The notes: generated from the letters alone by a model not told the origin. A DNA stretch of 64,000 nt from Erinaceus europaeus (GCF_950295315.1 NC_080172.1:110336353-110400352), one strand, 5' to 3'; shown: positions 35,630-47,326, counted from the first letter of the stretch. Numbers and translations are program-made.

Positions 35630-36030
35630 TCCACGGCCCAGGAAGTAACATTGTGGATAAAGACACTTCAAGCACAATGTTCTGAGTTTGATCCTTGGCA
35701 TCGCAAATGCCAGAGTAACACTACTATTCTCTCTCTCTCTTCCCCTTTGTCTCTCTCTCTTTTTCTCTTTTCCTCTCTCTCTTTATCTATCATAAATAGA
35801 TCTTTATTTTTAAAAAAAAATGAATTACAGGGGCTAGAAAGCATTATGGCTATGTAAAGAGTCTCTCATGCCTGAGGCGCCAAAGTCCTAGGTTCAATCC
35901 CTGCACCACTATAAGCCAGAGCTGAGCGGTGCTCTGGTTAAAAAGAAAAAGAAACAACAACAATAATAACTATAACTGCAAGAGTGTGATGCTCTGGCTT
36001 TCTCTCTTTAATAAACAAATAAATCTTAGG
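35630..36030 (+). repeat. Two sense SINEs (groups D and C)
   Basis: 35630-35818 is group D (GAGTTTGATCCTTGGCATCG, long CT tract). 35829-36030 is group C (CATGCCTGAGGCGCC, CAGAGCTGAGCGGTGCTCTGG). Confidence 0.75.
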
Positions 36031-36639
36031 GTGGGGGTGGAGGGTAGGAGAGAAGTGCTAGTTCTAAGAGCATGACTCAGAAATTGAATTTGAGAGCTCA
36101 GCATGCCAGTATTGAGCTCTACCATTTAATTACCACTTTTGGTTCATAAATTTAAATCGATCAGGAACAAGCAATTATTGGGTCAAAATAAATTCATTTT
36201 GAGCTATGATTTTATCCCATTGAGTATTTCACTGATTTTTTGGCATAATTTATAAGTTTCATTGTTTCAGAGGTGGGGAAGCCCTGCCAAAAGCCAGTTG
36301 GATTTTTTTTTTATTTTACGAAGGAAAGAGAGAAAGAAAGGAAGAAAACTTATCAGGAGCAGTGCGAAGGAAAAAGTTTGAATTCTCTTGAAATACTGAA
36401 AGATCTAGTAACACCAGATCCATCTTCTCAACTAGTTGGAGAGAGGAGAGAGCTGTTTGCTTTAGGCACTGCATACAGCCTGTGCCTAGCCTGCTTAATT
36501 ACTCTCTCTCTGATTTGTCCATCAGTGGCACTTGAACTCAGGATTCCCAATATGGGGCAATGACAAGGCGAACTGTTCTGAGGACCTGATGTTGGATTGT
36601 CAATTTCTTTAAAAAAAAAAAAGTGTTAAAGATATTTCT

Positions 36640-36720
36640 TTATTATTATTATTATTTCTTTATTGGAGGGAATTAATGTTTTACAAAAAAATCTTTTCTT
36701 TTCTTTGGTTCCTTTCTTAC
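36640..36720 (-). repeat. LINE tail fragment (antisense)
   Basis: TTTCTTTATTGGAGGGAATTAATG, here shortened, resembles the start of the 48668 insertion. Confidence 0.45.
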
Positions 36721-36870
36721 CTTCTCCATCACATGAAAACGACTTTTGTTGTGACCACATAAGGTTTTGTAGTTTCTGTAACTGAAACAAAGATGTGTGG
36801 ATAATTTTCTGAGGTTGAATTCTAAAGACTACCTAAAATAAAGAGATTATTCATGCATGCAGAAAACCTT

Positions 36871-37082
36871 CTTTTTAAAAGTATTATTATCTTTATTTAT
36901 GTATTTATTGGCTAGAGACAGCCAGAAATCAAGAAGGAAAAGGAGAGAGACAGAGAGAAACCTGCATCCCTGCTTCACCACTCGCAAAGCTTTCCCCCTG
37001 CAGGTGGGGACCAGGGGCTCGAACCTGGGTCCTTGCGCTTTGTAACATGTGCATTCAACCAGATGTGCCACCACCCAACCCC
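36871..37082 (-). repeat. SINE (group B)
   Basis: Antisense with GGGGCTCGAACCTGGGTCC and TGTGCCACCACCCAACCCC head. Confidence 0.85.
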
Positions 37083-38071
37083 CTCAGTTGGATATTTATA
37101 ACAACAATTCTTGAGCCATACAGATCATCAGCATGTATTTTTCACATGACTTAACAGTCTTGCTCTTGGGTGTTAAGATTAGAGAAAGGAAAAATAGTAT
37201 TCATCCTAAACTGGTTGTGTATACAGATTTATAGCACTTTCACTAATTACTGACTCCAGCTAGGAAAAAGCATCCTTCAAAGAATGTCCATGGCAGTTTG
37301 CTCTTCTTCTGAACTATCATGTGGAAAGGAAAATAACTGTAAAGCAATGCTAAATCAATAATACTAATTATTAAATGTTGGGAATCAGTGAACCAGAATA
37401 TCATACAGGTTCTTTTAGATTGTTTCCCCTTAATTTTAAGCTATTAATAAAGGTAACTTTCAAGAGTCTCAACTTCTGCAAATCACTGAGCTCTTCCCCC
37501 ACCCCTCAGTTTAATAGATGTTTCTTAAAATAGGTTCAGAATGAACATACTAAGTCGTTTCTTGGTTTGGGGCTCCTTGTTTGTTTGTTTGTTTATAGGT
37601 TTGCTTGTTTTAGTTTAGGAAGAACTTGAAATTAGGAAAGGGAGAATCATTACTTGGAGCTGTGCTCCTTACACTCCCAGCCTAATAAATTTGGGAAGAT
37701 GCCAAAGAGAGAGAAATGTGTGCTATGAATAGTCTTTAAAGCTGTAGTTATAAGAAATAGATTACATGCTATATTTCAAAAGAATATAGCAAAATATTGT
37801 TTCTACTTACATATTACTTTGTGACAATTTATAGCTTACTTTCTTAACTTTGAACACTGTTGAAGAATGGGAGAGTTGGCATTTTCTCTGTAATTTTTGG
37901 TATTGACTTTAGTTTTTGAGGATTCTTCATTTTTATTAAGTGTTATTTTGGGCCTTTAAGATAACACAGGGAATTTGTTAACAGTTGTTTTTACTCATTT
38001 ATTGCTCTTGGTTTGATGGATTTTCATTAATTATTCTATTACCATAGTACTTTCTTAAAGATTTCTTACTT

Positions 38072-38380
38072 GCATAATGGTTATGCAAACAGACTCATGC
38101 TTGAGGCTTCGAGGTCCCAGATTCAATCCTCCACACCACTATAACCCAGAGCTAAGTAATGTTCTGGTGAAAGAGAAGAGAGGGAGTAGAGGGGAGAAAG
38201 GTATAGAGGAAGGAAAAAGCTAGAAGGAAGGGATCCAAACCAGGATCCTTATGCCAGTCCTTGCACTTCATGCCACATGCGTTTAACCCACTGCACTACT
38301 GCCTGACCCCCTCTCTCTCCCTATCTCCCCCTTCCTTCTCAATGTCTGGCTGTCTCTGTCCAATAAATAAAAGACTTTTT
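38072..38380. repeat. Composite of SINE pieces
   Basis: A sense group C body (38072-38180), an antisense group A head (38225-38310) and a sense group B tail (38310-38380, CAATAAATAAAAGACTTTT) directly abut. Confidence 0.65.
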
Positions 38381-38396
38381 AAAAAATTTTTAAATG

Positions 38397-38629
38397 TTGG
38401 GAGTCGGGCAGCGCAGCGGGTTAAGCGCAGGTGGCACAAAGCGCAAGGACCAGCGGAAGGATCCCGGTTTGAGTCACCGGCTCCCCACCTGCAGGGGAGT
38501 CGCTTCACAAGCGGTGAAGCAGGTCTGCAGGTGTCTATCTTTCTCTACCCCTCTGTCTTCCTCATCTCTCTCCATTTCTCTCTGTCATATCTAATAATGA
38601 TGACATCAATAACAACAACAATAACTACA
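38397..38629 (+). repeat. SINE (group A)
   Basis: Sense copy (GGGAGTCGGGCAGCGCAGCG) with a 16-bp duplication AAAAAATTTTTAAATG (38381-38396 and 38630-38645). Confidence 0.9.
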
Positions 38630-38671
38630 AAAAAATTTTTAAATGAAAAAAAAGATTTGTTTACTTATTAA

Positions 38672-38812
38672 TGAGGGGGAGGAAGAGGAGTGAGAACAGA
38701 GAGCCAGAGTATCACTGCTGGCACGTGATGCTGAATATTAAACTCCAGACCTCATGCTTGAGAGACCAACACTTTTTTGTTATCCATTTCACCACCTCCT
38801 AATCCTCAGTAT
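38672..38812 (-). repeat. SINE (group D)
   Basis: Antisense with GCCAGAGTATCACTGCTGG and ATCCATTTCACCACCTCC. Confidence 0.7.
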
Positions 38813-38892
38813 TTTTACCTTTTGTACCTCTTGATTTTCATTATTCTGATGTCAATTTGACATTATTTAGATGCTGTGAAAATGTTTTGTTT

Positions 38893-39238
38893 TGGGGGCC
38901 GGTGGGTAGCGCAGTAGGTTAAGCACACATGGCACATGTGGCACGAAGCGCAAGAACCAGTGTAAGGATCCCGGTTTGAGGCCCCAGCTCTCCACCTGCA
39001 GCGGGGTCACTTCACAAGCAGTGAAGTAGATCTGCAGGTGTCTATCTTTCCCCCTCTCTGTCTTCCCCTTTTCTCTCAATTTCTCTCTGTCCTGTCCAGC
39101 AGCAATGACAGCAATAACAATAATAACAACTACAACAACAAAAAACAATAAGGGCAACAAAACGGGAAAAATAGCCTCCAGGAGCAGTGGATGATAAACC
39201 CTGGAGGGGGGAAGGAGGAAGGTAAATATATATGGAAA
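38893..39238 (+). repeat. SINE (group A, long form) next to exon 4
   Basis: Sense copy with head GGGGGCCGGTGGGTAGCGCA and 3' module, flanked by a 15-bp duplication GAAAATGTTTTGTTT (38878-38892 and 39239-39253). Its right edge is only 35 nt before exon 4. Confidence 0.92.
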
Positions 39239-39288
39239 GAAAATGTTTTGTTTCCTATCTGTTTACCTTTTCAAAATTCTTTTAATAG

Positions 39289-39406
39289 GATCGGAAACTC
39301 CATGGGACAGCTCAGCAGCTGCTGCAGGACAGCAAGACAAAAATAGAAGTCATACGAATGCAGATTCTCCAGGCAGTTCAGACCAATGAACTGGCTTTTG
39401 ATAATG
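39289..39406 (+). CDS. PKN2: PKN2 coding exon 4 (HR1b end)
   Basis: Encodes residues 169-207 and one base of codon 208: [20 protein letters not shown] followed by [19 protein letters not shown], the second helix of HR1b. Acceptor TTTAATAG, donor G/GTGATGAG, phase 0 to 1. Group A SINEs in the same orientation lie on both sides. Confidence 0.97.
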
Positions 39407-39507
39407 GTGATGAGATAGTGACAAATCCTCCTTGTCGTTATCATGCGCATGGGGTGCTGATAAGTCTTATGTGTGGAAAGAAACAGTGGTTAAAAATTAG
39501 GACAGGG

Positions 39508-39786
39508 GGAGTCGGGCTGTAGCGCAGCGGGTTAAGCACAGGTGGCGCAAAGCACAAGGACCGGCATAAGGATCCCGTTTCGAACCCCGGCTCCCCACCT
39601 CCTGGGGAGTCACTTCACAGGCGGTGAAGCAGGTCTGCAGGTGTCTATCTTTCTCTCCTCCTCTCTGTCTTCCCCTCCTCTCTCCATTTCTCTCTGTCCT
39701 ATCCAACAACGACAACAACAATAATAACTACAACAATAAAACAACAAGGGCAACAAAAGGGAATAAATAAATTAAACATTTGTAAA
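39508..39786 (+). repeat. SINE (group A)
   Basis: Full sense copy with a perfect 16-bp duplication AAAAATTAGGACAGGG (39492-39507 and 39787-39802). It begins 101 nt after exon 4. Confidence 0.95.
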
Positions 39787-39924
39787 AAAAATTAGGACAG
39801 GGCATTTCTTTTTATTTTGAAGGGTTTTTTTTGGGGGAGGGGCATTTCTGTTTTTTGAAGTTTTGTTTTTTTTTTCCTCTTGAGTTTTAATGGCTAAAGT
39901 GAATGACTTTTTTTTTTTTTAATA

Positions 39925-40069
39925 TTTTACTTATTGATTGATGAGAAAGATAGGAGGAAAGAGGGAAAGAACCAGACATCACTGTGGTACATGTGCTGCT
40001 GGGGGCTGAACTCAGGACCTCATGTTTGAGAGTCCAGCACTTTATCCATTGAGCCACCTCCTGGACCAC
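39925..40069 (-). repeat. SINE (group D)
   Basis: Antisense with CCAGACATCACTGTGG, GGCTGAACTCAGGACC and CCATTGAGCCACCTCCTGG. Confidence 0.8.
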
Positions 40070-40244
40070 ATGAATGACTTTTAATTGAGTGTTTTTAGCT
40101 GTGAAGTAGTATTACTTCATTGCTTACTGATTTGAGGTATAACTTACTTTAATATAAGAATTTATTCTTTTTAGTTCTAATCACTACATATTAGTCAAAT
40201 AAGTGATTGAAATTAAATTTCTTTTTCCCTTTTTTGCCCTCAAG

Positions 40245-40390
40245 CAAAACCTGTCATAAGTCCTCTTGAACTTCGCATGGAAGAATTAAGGCATCATTTT
40301 AGGATAGAATTTGCAGTAGCAGAAGGTGCAAAGAATGTTATGAAATTGCTTGGCTCAGGAAAAGTGACAGACAGAAAAGCACTTTCGGAG
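40245..40390 (+). CDS. PKN2: PKN2 coding exon 5 (HR1c start)
   Basis: Completes codon 208 and encodes to residue 256: [20 protein letters not shown] leads into HR1c ([20 protein letters not shown], then KALSE). Acceptor CCCTCAAG, donor GGAG/GTAATT, phase 1 to 0. The frame stays open through the next 81-nt intron. Confidence 0.97.
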
Positions 40391-40471
40391 GTAATTTCAG
40401 ATTTTCAAAATTTCCATAGTGAATTGTTAAAAACAAACCAAAATGACAGTTATCTTTTTTTTTTCCCCAAG
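40391..40471 (+). other. PKN2: Intron 5 of PKN2 (81 nt, open in frame)
   Basis: Donor GTAATT and a strong acceptor (T-run then CCCCAAG). The length is a multiple of three and all 27 codons are sense, so retention would not break the frame. Confidence 0.93.
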
Positions 40472-40685
40472 GCTCAAGCAAGATTTAATGAATCAAGTCA
40501 GAAATTGGACCTTTTAAAGTATTCCTTAGAGCAAAGATTAAATGAACTTCCCAAGAATCATCCCAAAAGTAGTGTTATTATTGAAGAACTTTCACTTGTT
40601 GCCTCACCAACACTGAGTCCACGCCAAAGTATGATATCCACACAAAACCAATATAGCACACTATCCAAACCAGCGGCTCTAACTG
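40472..40685 (+). CDS. PKN2: PKN2 coding exon 6 (HR1c end and linker)
   Basis: Encodes residues 257-327 and one base of codon 328. [20 protein letters not shown] is the end of HR1c, followed by the linker [20 protein letters not shown] and [20 protein letters not shown]. Serine/threonine-proline sites in SPTLSPRQS may be phosphorylated. Donor G/GTATGT. Confidence 0.97.
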
Positions 40686-40799
40686 GTATGTAACATCTTC
40701 TCATGTTTGTGTGCTTGTGTCTTTGTATTTTTGTTCTGATTTAAGAAAAAAATAAAAATGTGTGTACAAAATTTGTAAATGATTTAACATATACTAATT

Positions 40800-41090
40800 C
40801 AGAGGCATTTGGTACACTACTATCTAATTCAAGAGCGTTTTCATCACCCTAAAAGTAGTCACTCGTTCTTCCTTTTGCTCTGACTCTGGCAACCACCATT
40901 GACTTTCTATCTTTATAATTATATTTATAATTATATTTTATCTTATATAATTATTATATTGTTATATATTATATCATATTATATAATTATATTTACTCTT
41001 GTTATTTTTGTAAATGGAATCATGCAATTCACGGCCTTTTGTGTTTGTTATTTTGTTTGTTTTGCTTAGCACACTGTGTTCAGATACAGT
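40800..41090 (-). repeat. Old L1 3'-end remnant (antisense)
   Basis: CTCTGGCAACCACCATTGAC and AAATGGAATCATGCAATTC are hallmarks of antisense L1M 3' ends, separated by an AT-rich TATAATTATAT stretch. Confidence 0.6.
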
Positions 41091-41097
41091 CTTTTGG

Positions 41098-41500
41098 GGA
41101 CTAGGTGGTGGAACATCTGTATAGCATACACTTCAGCAGGTGGAGGAGCCAGGGTTGAGCTCCTTATCTCCCACTGGGAAGGGAGAAGCTTGTGATGCAG
41201 GTGTCTGGCTGTTTCTCTGTCCTCTCTCCTCTGAAGAACAAGAAGGAAGAGGAAGAGTGACAGGAATGATGGAGTCTTCTAGGTACTGAGCCTGAGCAAT
41301 AAACCCAGTGGCAGCATAAATAAGGGTCGGCAAGATAGCTCACCTTGATAGCTCACTTATATTGTCATGCCCATGACCCAGGTTTGAACCTGACCCCTGC
41401 TGCACTAGAGGAAGCTTCAGTGCTGTGATATCTTTGACTTCATCCCCTCTGTTTCTGTCTCCTTCCTAGTTTATTTAAAAAAAAAAAAAAAAAAAGTCAA
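41098..41500 (+). repeat. Two sense SINEs (groups B long and E)
   Basis: 41098-41322 has a GGGGACTAGGTGGTGGAAC head and the 3' module. 41325-41500 is group E (GGCAAGATAGCTCACC, poly-A tail). Confidence 0.65.
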
Positions 41501-41619
41501 TCTGGAGTGGTGAAGCCCCAATAAGAAAAAATAATAAGTTTAACTAGCTACATCTTCTGTAACTTCTACTATGTATCTTCTCTCACAATCTGTGAACAGT
41601 GGCTATCTCTGCCTTATCT

Positions 41620-41770
41620 ATTTTTCAGATTAATTTGTATTAATGATTTAATAGTGGTTTGTGCTATCCTGAGATTATAAGGATATAGTTCCACACTGCA
41701 CCCACAGAGTACTGTGTGTTCCACACCCTCAGGATAGCCACTATAGTTTTCATAAAGCCTTAACAATAGT
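41620..41770 (-). repeat. LINE 3'-end repeat (antisense fragment)
   Basis: Degenerate relative of the 14866 and 57840 repeats (TTAATGATTTAATAGTGG, ATAGTTCCACACTGC). Confidence 0.55.
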
Positions 41771-41905
41771 TGGCAATCTGTTTATTCTTTGTTTTTAATA
41801 TTTCACTTCTTTGTATCATGCATTTAAGCAAAACCAGTAGTTGCCTTCCAGAGAAATGCAGGCTGTTTGATAAAAGATAATGAACTGTAGCAATTAGAAT
41901 CCTTG

Positions 41906-41907
<2 letters not shown>

Positions 41908-41940
<33 letters not shown>
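41908..41940. repeat. (AC)n microsatellite
   Basis: About 16 AC units. Confidence 0.9.
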
Positions 41941-41943
<3 letters not shown>

Positions 41944-42699
41944 AATAAAACACTTGACTTTACCTCTTCCCCCCTTCACATGATTTTTAAGTGCAACTAG
42001 AAAAAAGTTGCTGCATATAGTACACAGTATTGCAAAATGTATTTAGTTAGCTGGTAGAAGTTAGCACTATTATTATGCAAAAGACATTCATATGGGAGAC
42101 TCTAGGGTTTCAGGTTCATTCCCAAACCACCTAAGCAAGAGCTCCAGTGAAAAGAACAAAAGTAAAGAAAGGAAGGGGAAAAATCACAGTGATCTTAAGG
42201 TTTTATAAATACTGGATACAGCTGAGCTGTCTCATAGACCCAAAGTAGTTTGTTCCATAAAAACCATCTTATTAAATGTAAATAATACTAGCATTGAGTA
42301 CATACCAGCCAGTCAAGATATTATATATTAAAAAATAGAAACAATTTCTGATACATGAAGAAAATAACTTACATAAGAAGGAACATGTTAAAATATGCAT
42401 GTGACAGAAAGAAAGAGGCAGATATTTGAAAGTGGTTGATAGTCCAAAGGAAGGGGTCAAACTGGTACTGATAGAACCAATTATTTTACAAAATAATTTC
42501 AGAAATTAATGTCCAGTTAAATAAGCACAAGGCTTTATATATAACAGGAAAGATGAGAAAAGCAGAAAAGATGTAGGGAAGATGAAAAAATACCACAGAG
42601 AAAAATATTTGAAAAGACAGGAATGTATGCATGTTAATATGTTATCTATAAAGTTGTTTTTATATAAATACATTTAAGAGAGTTATTAAATTGTTCTTA

Positions 42700-43870
42700 T
42701 CCCCCCCCCCTTGGCTTGAACAACATCTATTCATCTCTTATTTCCCTTTCATACTTTAAAGTGTCTCATATTCCTATGGACTGCTTTTCTGGGTCTGTTT
42801 CACACTTCATCACCTTATTGAGAATTAAATGTTCCTTGCTTGTTCTTCTTTGGCATTTTTAGTAATTTGTGAAAGAAGGGCTGGTAATGGCAAACTCCTT
42901 TAGTTTATCTGGTACTATTTTTCTCCTTTTTATCTAAATGATAGTTTTCAGAATGAAGTATTCTGTGGTTGGCAGTTTTTATCTTTCAATACCTTGAATA
43001 TACCGTCCCACTCTCCCCCTGGTCTCCATGGTTCTTGTTGAAAAATCTGGTGTGATTCTGACTATGCTATCTAAATAAGTCACTTTCTCCCTTTCCCTGC
43101 TAGCTTACAGACTTTGTCCTAGACATTTCACAATGATGTCTTATTGTAGGTCTTTTTGGTAGGAGTTTAGGGGTTCTCTCTGCTTCTTAAACATCTACAT
43201 TCTGACCGTATCCCATTTTTTGAAAAATGTTCCACTATTTTTTCTTTGAATATTGTTTCTGCATACTTCTTTTGTCCTTGCCTACTGAGACCCCCTATAA
43301 TACTGATGTTTCTTTTCCTAAAAGAGTTTTCAGTCTCTCGAAGAATTGTTCCATTTTTTCCTAAATCTTTGTTTTCCTCCTCCTTTGAAGTCAGAGTGTG
43401 GTCATTTTGTCCTTTGTTCTTGACTTGATTTTCTGTATGGGTAAGTCTACTTTCTTGTCCTGCTATTTGAGACTAGACTTCAAAGTGTCTTTCTTACTCT
43501 TTATTCTGTTTTCATGTTTCCCATTTTCCTATCCAGTGAATCTCTGATTTTATGGATTTCTTTCTTAATCTATTTCTCCATACTAAATTGAGAATAATAT
43601 ATTTCTTCAAATTTCCTGACAAAGTGTTTCCTAAATTCTTTGACAGTATTTCTGGATCTGTATCACTGAATGTCTGGCCATCTTATTGTTCTCTAGAACC
43701 TGTTTTCCTAGTTTCACCCAGATATTTTGGGTTTGGTTGGTCAGCTGGTGCTACTGGGTTCTGCTTTGTATGTGAGTTATGGGTAGAGGCAATGGAGAGA
43801 GGTTTCGACTTGAATCTCCTTCCTTTCTGTTCCTACTATCCATTTACCATCACCAACCTAACACAGTAAT
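42700..43870 (-). repeat. Antisense LINE remnant (probably L1 5' region)
   Basis: T/C-rich sequence with CCATGGTTCTTGTTGAAAAA and TCTGCTTTGTATGTGAGTTA. The latter block is shared with the repeat at 25840-27050. No coding frame survives. Confidence 0.45.
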
Positions 43871-43934
43871 TTTTTTCTGTGCCAATAAATCCCAGCTGTG
43901 CTCTGAAATTTGTTGAGATATTTCATTTTAATAT

Positions 43935-44145
43935 TTGTTTTGGGGTGCTAAATGGTGACACATCTACTTGAGTACTCATACTACCATCCATGTGCAAAGA
44001 TTCAGGTTCGAGTCCTACTCACCTGCAAGGTGAAAGCTTCATGAGCAGTAAAGCAAGGCTGCAGTTGTCTCTCAGAATAGAAAGAAGAAAAAAGCCCACC
44101 TGGAGCTGTGGATTTGTAGTGCTGGTAAAATCCCCAGCAGTTGTC
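43935..44145 (+). repeat. SINE (group B)
   Basis: GGGGTGCTAAATGGTGACAC head and CAGGTTCGAGTCCTAC box B. Confidence 0.7.
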
Positions 44146-44194
44146 TGCTGATAGTTTTTTTTTTTTTTAAGAAGCCTTTTTTTTTTTTTTAGAA

Positions 44195-44471
44195 TATTTA
44201 TTTATTCCCTTTTGTTGCCCTTGTTTCTTTTTATTGTTGTAGTTACTATTGTTGTTGTTGTTGTTGGATAGGGCAGAGAGAAATGGAGAGAGGAAGGGAA
44301 GGCGGGGGATGGGGGGGATAGACACCTACAGACCTGCTGCACCACCTGTGAAGTGACTTCCCTGCAGGTGGGGAGCCAGGAACTCGAACTGGGATCTTTA
44401 AGCGGGTATAAGCAGGTTCCTTGCGCTTTGCACCACCTACACTTAACCTGCTGTGCTACTGCCCGACTCCA
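44195..44471 (-). repeat. SINE (group A) with internal insertion
   Basis: Antisense copy with GTTGTTGTTGTTGTTGG tail units. Near 44400 it has about 18 extra bases (AGCGGGTATAAGCAGGTT) between the GGATC and CCTTGCGC blocks, not seen in other copies here. Confidence 0.85.
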
Positions 44472-44734
44472 TTTTTTTGTTTTGTTTTGTTTTGTTATCT
44501 AGATCTCCATTGCTCCTCCTGGAAGTCCCTTTATTATCTACTTTATTACTCTTAAGTTGTGTTTTTTCTTTTTAATCAAAAGTAGAATATAGGCCTGTGA
44601 GGAATAAGCACATTTTCATCTATTTGTATGTAATCTTAGCCGGTAGACTGGGTAATTTACACACCCAGCAGGTACAATTTACTGTGTATATGCTGGTTAA
44701 AATACAGAGTTAATTGGTTGTTAAAAATTGGCTG

Positions 44735-45185
44735 CCTTCATTAAATGTGCAAGGACCTGGGTTCAAAGCCCCGTTCCCTATGCATGGTGAGGGCTGCAGG
44801 TGGCTTCTGTCTCTCTCCCTTCTAGCTCCTCCTCCCTTCTCAGTTTCTCTCTGTCTCTGTCCAATAATAAACAAAAATATTTAAAATATGAAAGTAAAAA
44901 AAATTACAAGGCTGGATGAATTTCACAAACATAATGTGAATAATCATTTAGCTGACCGCGACATTGCTTTATTCCATGACAATAAACTGCTCATTCTACT
45001 GATGGCTTATATATAAAAAAAAATTGGCTGCCTTGTTGTTCAAGTTTCACTATTATTATTGTTGTTGTTGTTATTATTATTAAGAGAGATCACAGGTTTT
45101 ATCTGACAGTTATGCTGTGCTAGAGATCCAACCCAGAACCTCATACATGCAAGTCATGTGCTCTACTCATGTAGAGCCCCCGTAA
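44735..45185. repeat. SINE fragments (group B sense, group D antisense)
   Basis: 44735-44895 is a head-less sense group B copy (CAAGGACCTGGGTTCAAAGC). 45080-45185 is an antisense fragment with GAGATCCAACCCAGAACC. Confidence 0.6.
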
Positions 45186-45606
45186 CCCTAAGTTTCACCA
45201 TGTCATTATCAATTCATTGCAAAAATTTTGAATGGTTCATTGATTAAACTACATCAAGTACCTGGAACTTAATTACAGTTCTAGAAAATTAATAAAAGCA
45301 GATGTTAGAAAATTAGCTTATATGACTTGAGACATTTTTCCTTTTTCTATTCTGGTGGACTCTTCTCCCCAATGTTTATAACTTCTTTTAGTATACTTCC
45401 ATATTCTTGTTACTACTATTGAAACTTATTCAAAGTAGGTAACTCTTAACACTCTAAAAGAAATATGGGGTAACTTAACCTAAATGTAAATAACTAGGAA
45501 TAGAAATATTACTAGCAATAATAAGGGATTGCACATGATAAGAGATTATTATAGCTAAGTATTGGGAATGTTTACTGTCTTGAGTTTGTTCACTGCATGT
45601 TTTTTG

Positions 45607-45799
45607 TTTTATTTATTTATTATTGGATAGAGACAGAAAAATTGAGAGGGAGAAGGGGGAGGTAGGGAGAGAGAGACACCTGCAGCCCTCCTTTACCACT
45701 TGTGAAGCTTTCCCCCTGCAGGTGGGGACCAAGTGCCAGAAACTGCATCCTTGTGCACTGTAATGTGTGTGCTTACCCAGTTGCACTACTGCCTGGCCC
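45607..45799 (-). repeat. SINE (group B)
   Basis: Antisense with TTATTTATTTATTATTGG tail and CTACTGCCTGGCCC head. Confidence 0.85.
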
Positions 45800-46714
45800 T
45801 CACTGCATACTTTTATGTAGTTTGTTTTATTTAGACTCTGGTTTCTTTTGTGACAGTGTGATTGTAACACTGAGATTTGCAAATTTGTTGCTACTTTAAG
45901 TTATGATTGAATTTTTTTGTTCACATTTTGATATATCCACTAGTTTTTATAAAAGATTTTCTCAGAATTAAAAGATGCTTCCCAGCTCAGAATGAAACAC
46001 TGAATTAATAAAAATGACTATAACATAAAATAGTTTTTCCAGAAAGTTTTAAAAAACACTACTATTACTAATGGAATTCTTATCTATTGTATATGAATAC
46101 AGACATTTACTTGTTGGATTTTTTTTTTTTATTTTTATATTGTGGGTTATAAAAAATAAAAAATGTAATTTTAAGCTTTTTCTAATATGCTTGTGTATAA
46201 TTACATTCATGTCACCTCATAAAGGAATGAAACTCTTACAAGTTTCATAAAGATCTCAAGTTCCTCTAGATTTTTGTTGTAGATGAGACCAGGTGCTGAG
46301 CATTGTCATCTCCTAACACATTGAAGTAAATAAAATAGTGAATAAGCTACCAGAGTTTGTAGTAGTAGCCAGATGTGTGCAGTTTCCCCAGGATGACTTT
46401 CACAGCAGAGCATTAACTGAAAATGAGCCACAGTTGCCATTTTAATAGCAAAAAACAAAAACAAGTAAAACATACAAACACAAGTTGATTTTTTTTTGGA
46501 ACTAAAATTAAAATGATATACATTATACTTAAATCTCCCTTAACACTTCATAATGAGACAATTTCCATAGCATAACAAAATATGTGGTTGGCATTTTCCT
46601 CGTTACTTTTAGCAACTGTATTGAAATACAATTTTCATACTTTAGAATGCACCTATGTTAAATATATAGCTATATGATTTTTTTTGTTTGTTTTACCAAA
46701 GTCATTAATATCCA

Positions 46715-46912
46715 GGTTTTTTTAAAAATATTTTACTTACTGGGTAGAGACAGAGTAATCAAGACAGAAGAGATAGATAGGTATAGAGGGAGACACCCAC
46801 AGCACTGCGTCAATGCTCATGAAGATTTCTTTCTGTGCATGAAGACTAAAGGGTTGAACCTGGGTTATTGCACATTGGATCTGAGAGGTGTGCCACCACC
46901 CCGGCTTCCCAG
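46715..46912 (-). repeat. SINE (group B)
   Basis: Antisense with ATATTTTACTTACTGGG and GGTTGAACCTGGGTTATTG. Confidence 0.75.
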
Positions 46913-46929
46913 CATTCCATTTTTAGATA

Positions 46930-47290
46930 GAAGTTGAACTACACACATCTGGAACATATAGTTGGAGAAGTTTCACAGTGCAGTTTACTTACGAAGTCAT
47001 GCCAATCACAGTGATTAATATCCTCATTACACCCGGGGATCCCCATGTGCCCCTGTGAAGTCCTTCTTCCTCATGGCATGCTGTCCCCCACAAACATCCC
47101 CAAGATGGTCTTTGTCCCATTTCTGTCAGTGGAGAATGGTTTGCATTTTGTGGAATTCCATATAACTAGAATGGGAGGAGGTGTAGTTTAACCCTTTTTA
47201 ATCAGAACAGTTATTCAGACATTCCTCTATATTGTGTTTGTCAGTACTTACTAAACCTACTTAATACCTTTGTCTTTGCAATGTAATCTC
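46930..47290 (-). repeat. Old L1 3'-end remnant (antisense)
   Basis: TTGCATTTTGTGGAATTCC and the preceding CCCATGTGCCCCTGTGAAGT resemble the antisense L1M 3' end. Confidence 0.6.
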
Positions 47291-47326
47291 CAAAAATCCC
47301 ACCGTGCACGAGTGTGTGTGTGTGTG

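Larger units (their letters stand above)
35362..39288 (+). other. PKN2: Intron 3 of PKN2 (3.9 kb)
   Basis: Donor GTAAGT, acceptor TTTTAATAG. The right third is nearly all SINE. Nothing recognised in about 36040-36640, 36720-36870 and 37085-38070. Confidence 0.9.
39407..40244 (+). other. PKN2: Intron 4 of PKN2 (838 bp)
   Basis: Donor GTGATG, acceptor GCCCTCAAG. Holds a group A SINE and an antisense group D SINE; little unique sequence remains. Confidence 0.9.

Noticed and set aside
40277..40693. Single continuous coding exon across 40245-40685
   Set aside because: The internal 81 nt has a good donor and a strong polypyrimidine acceptor, and removing it restores the known KALSE-AQARF sequence. 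Kept as an intron with possible retention.
47040..47110. Relatively GC-rich block as a possible exon
   Set aside because: It fits the antisense L1M 3' end pattern and has no open frame with splice sites.
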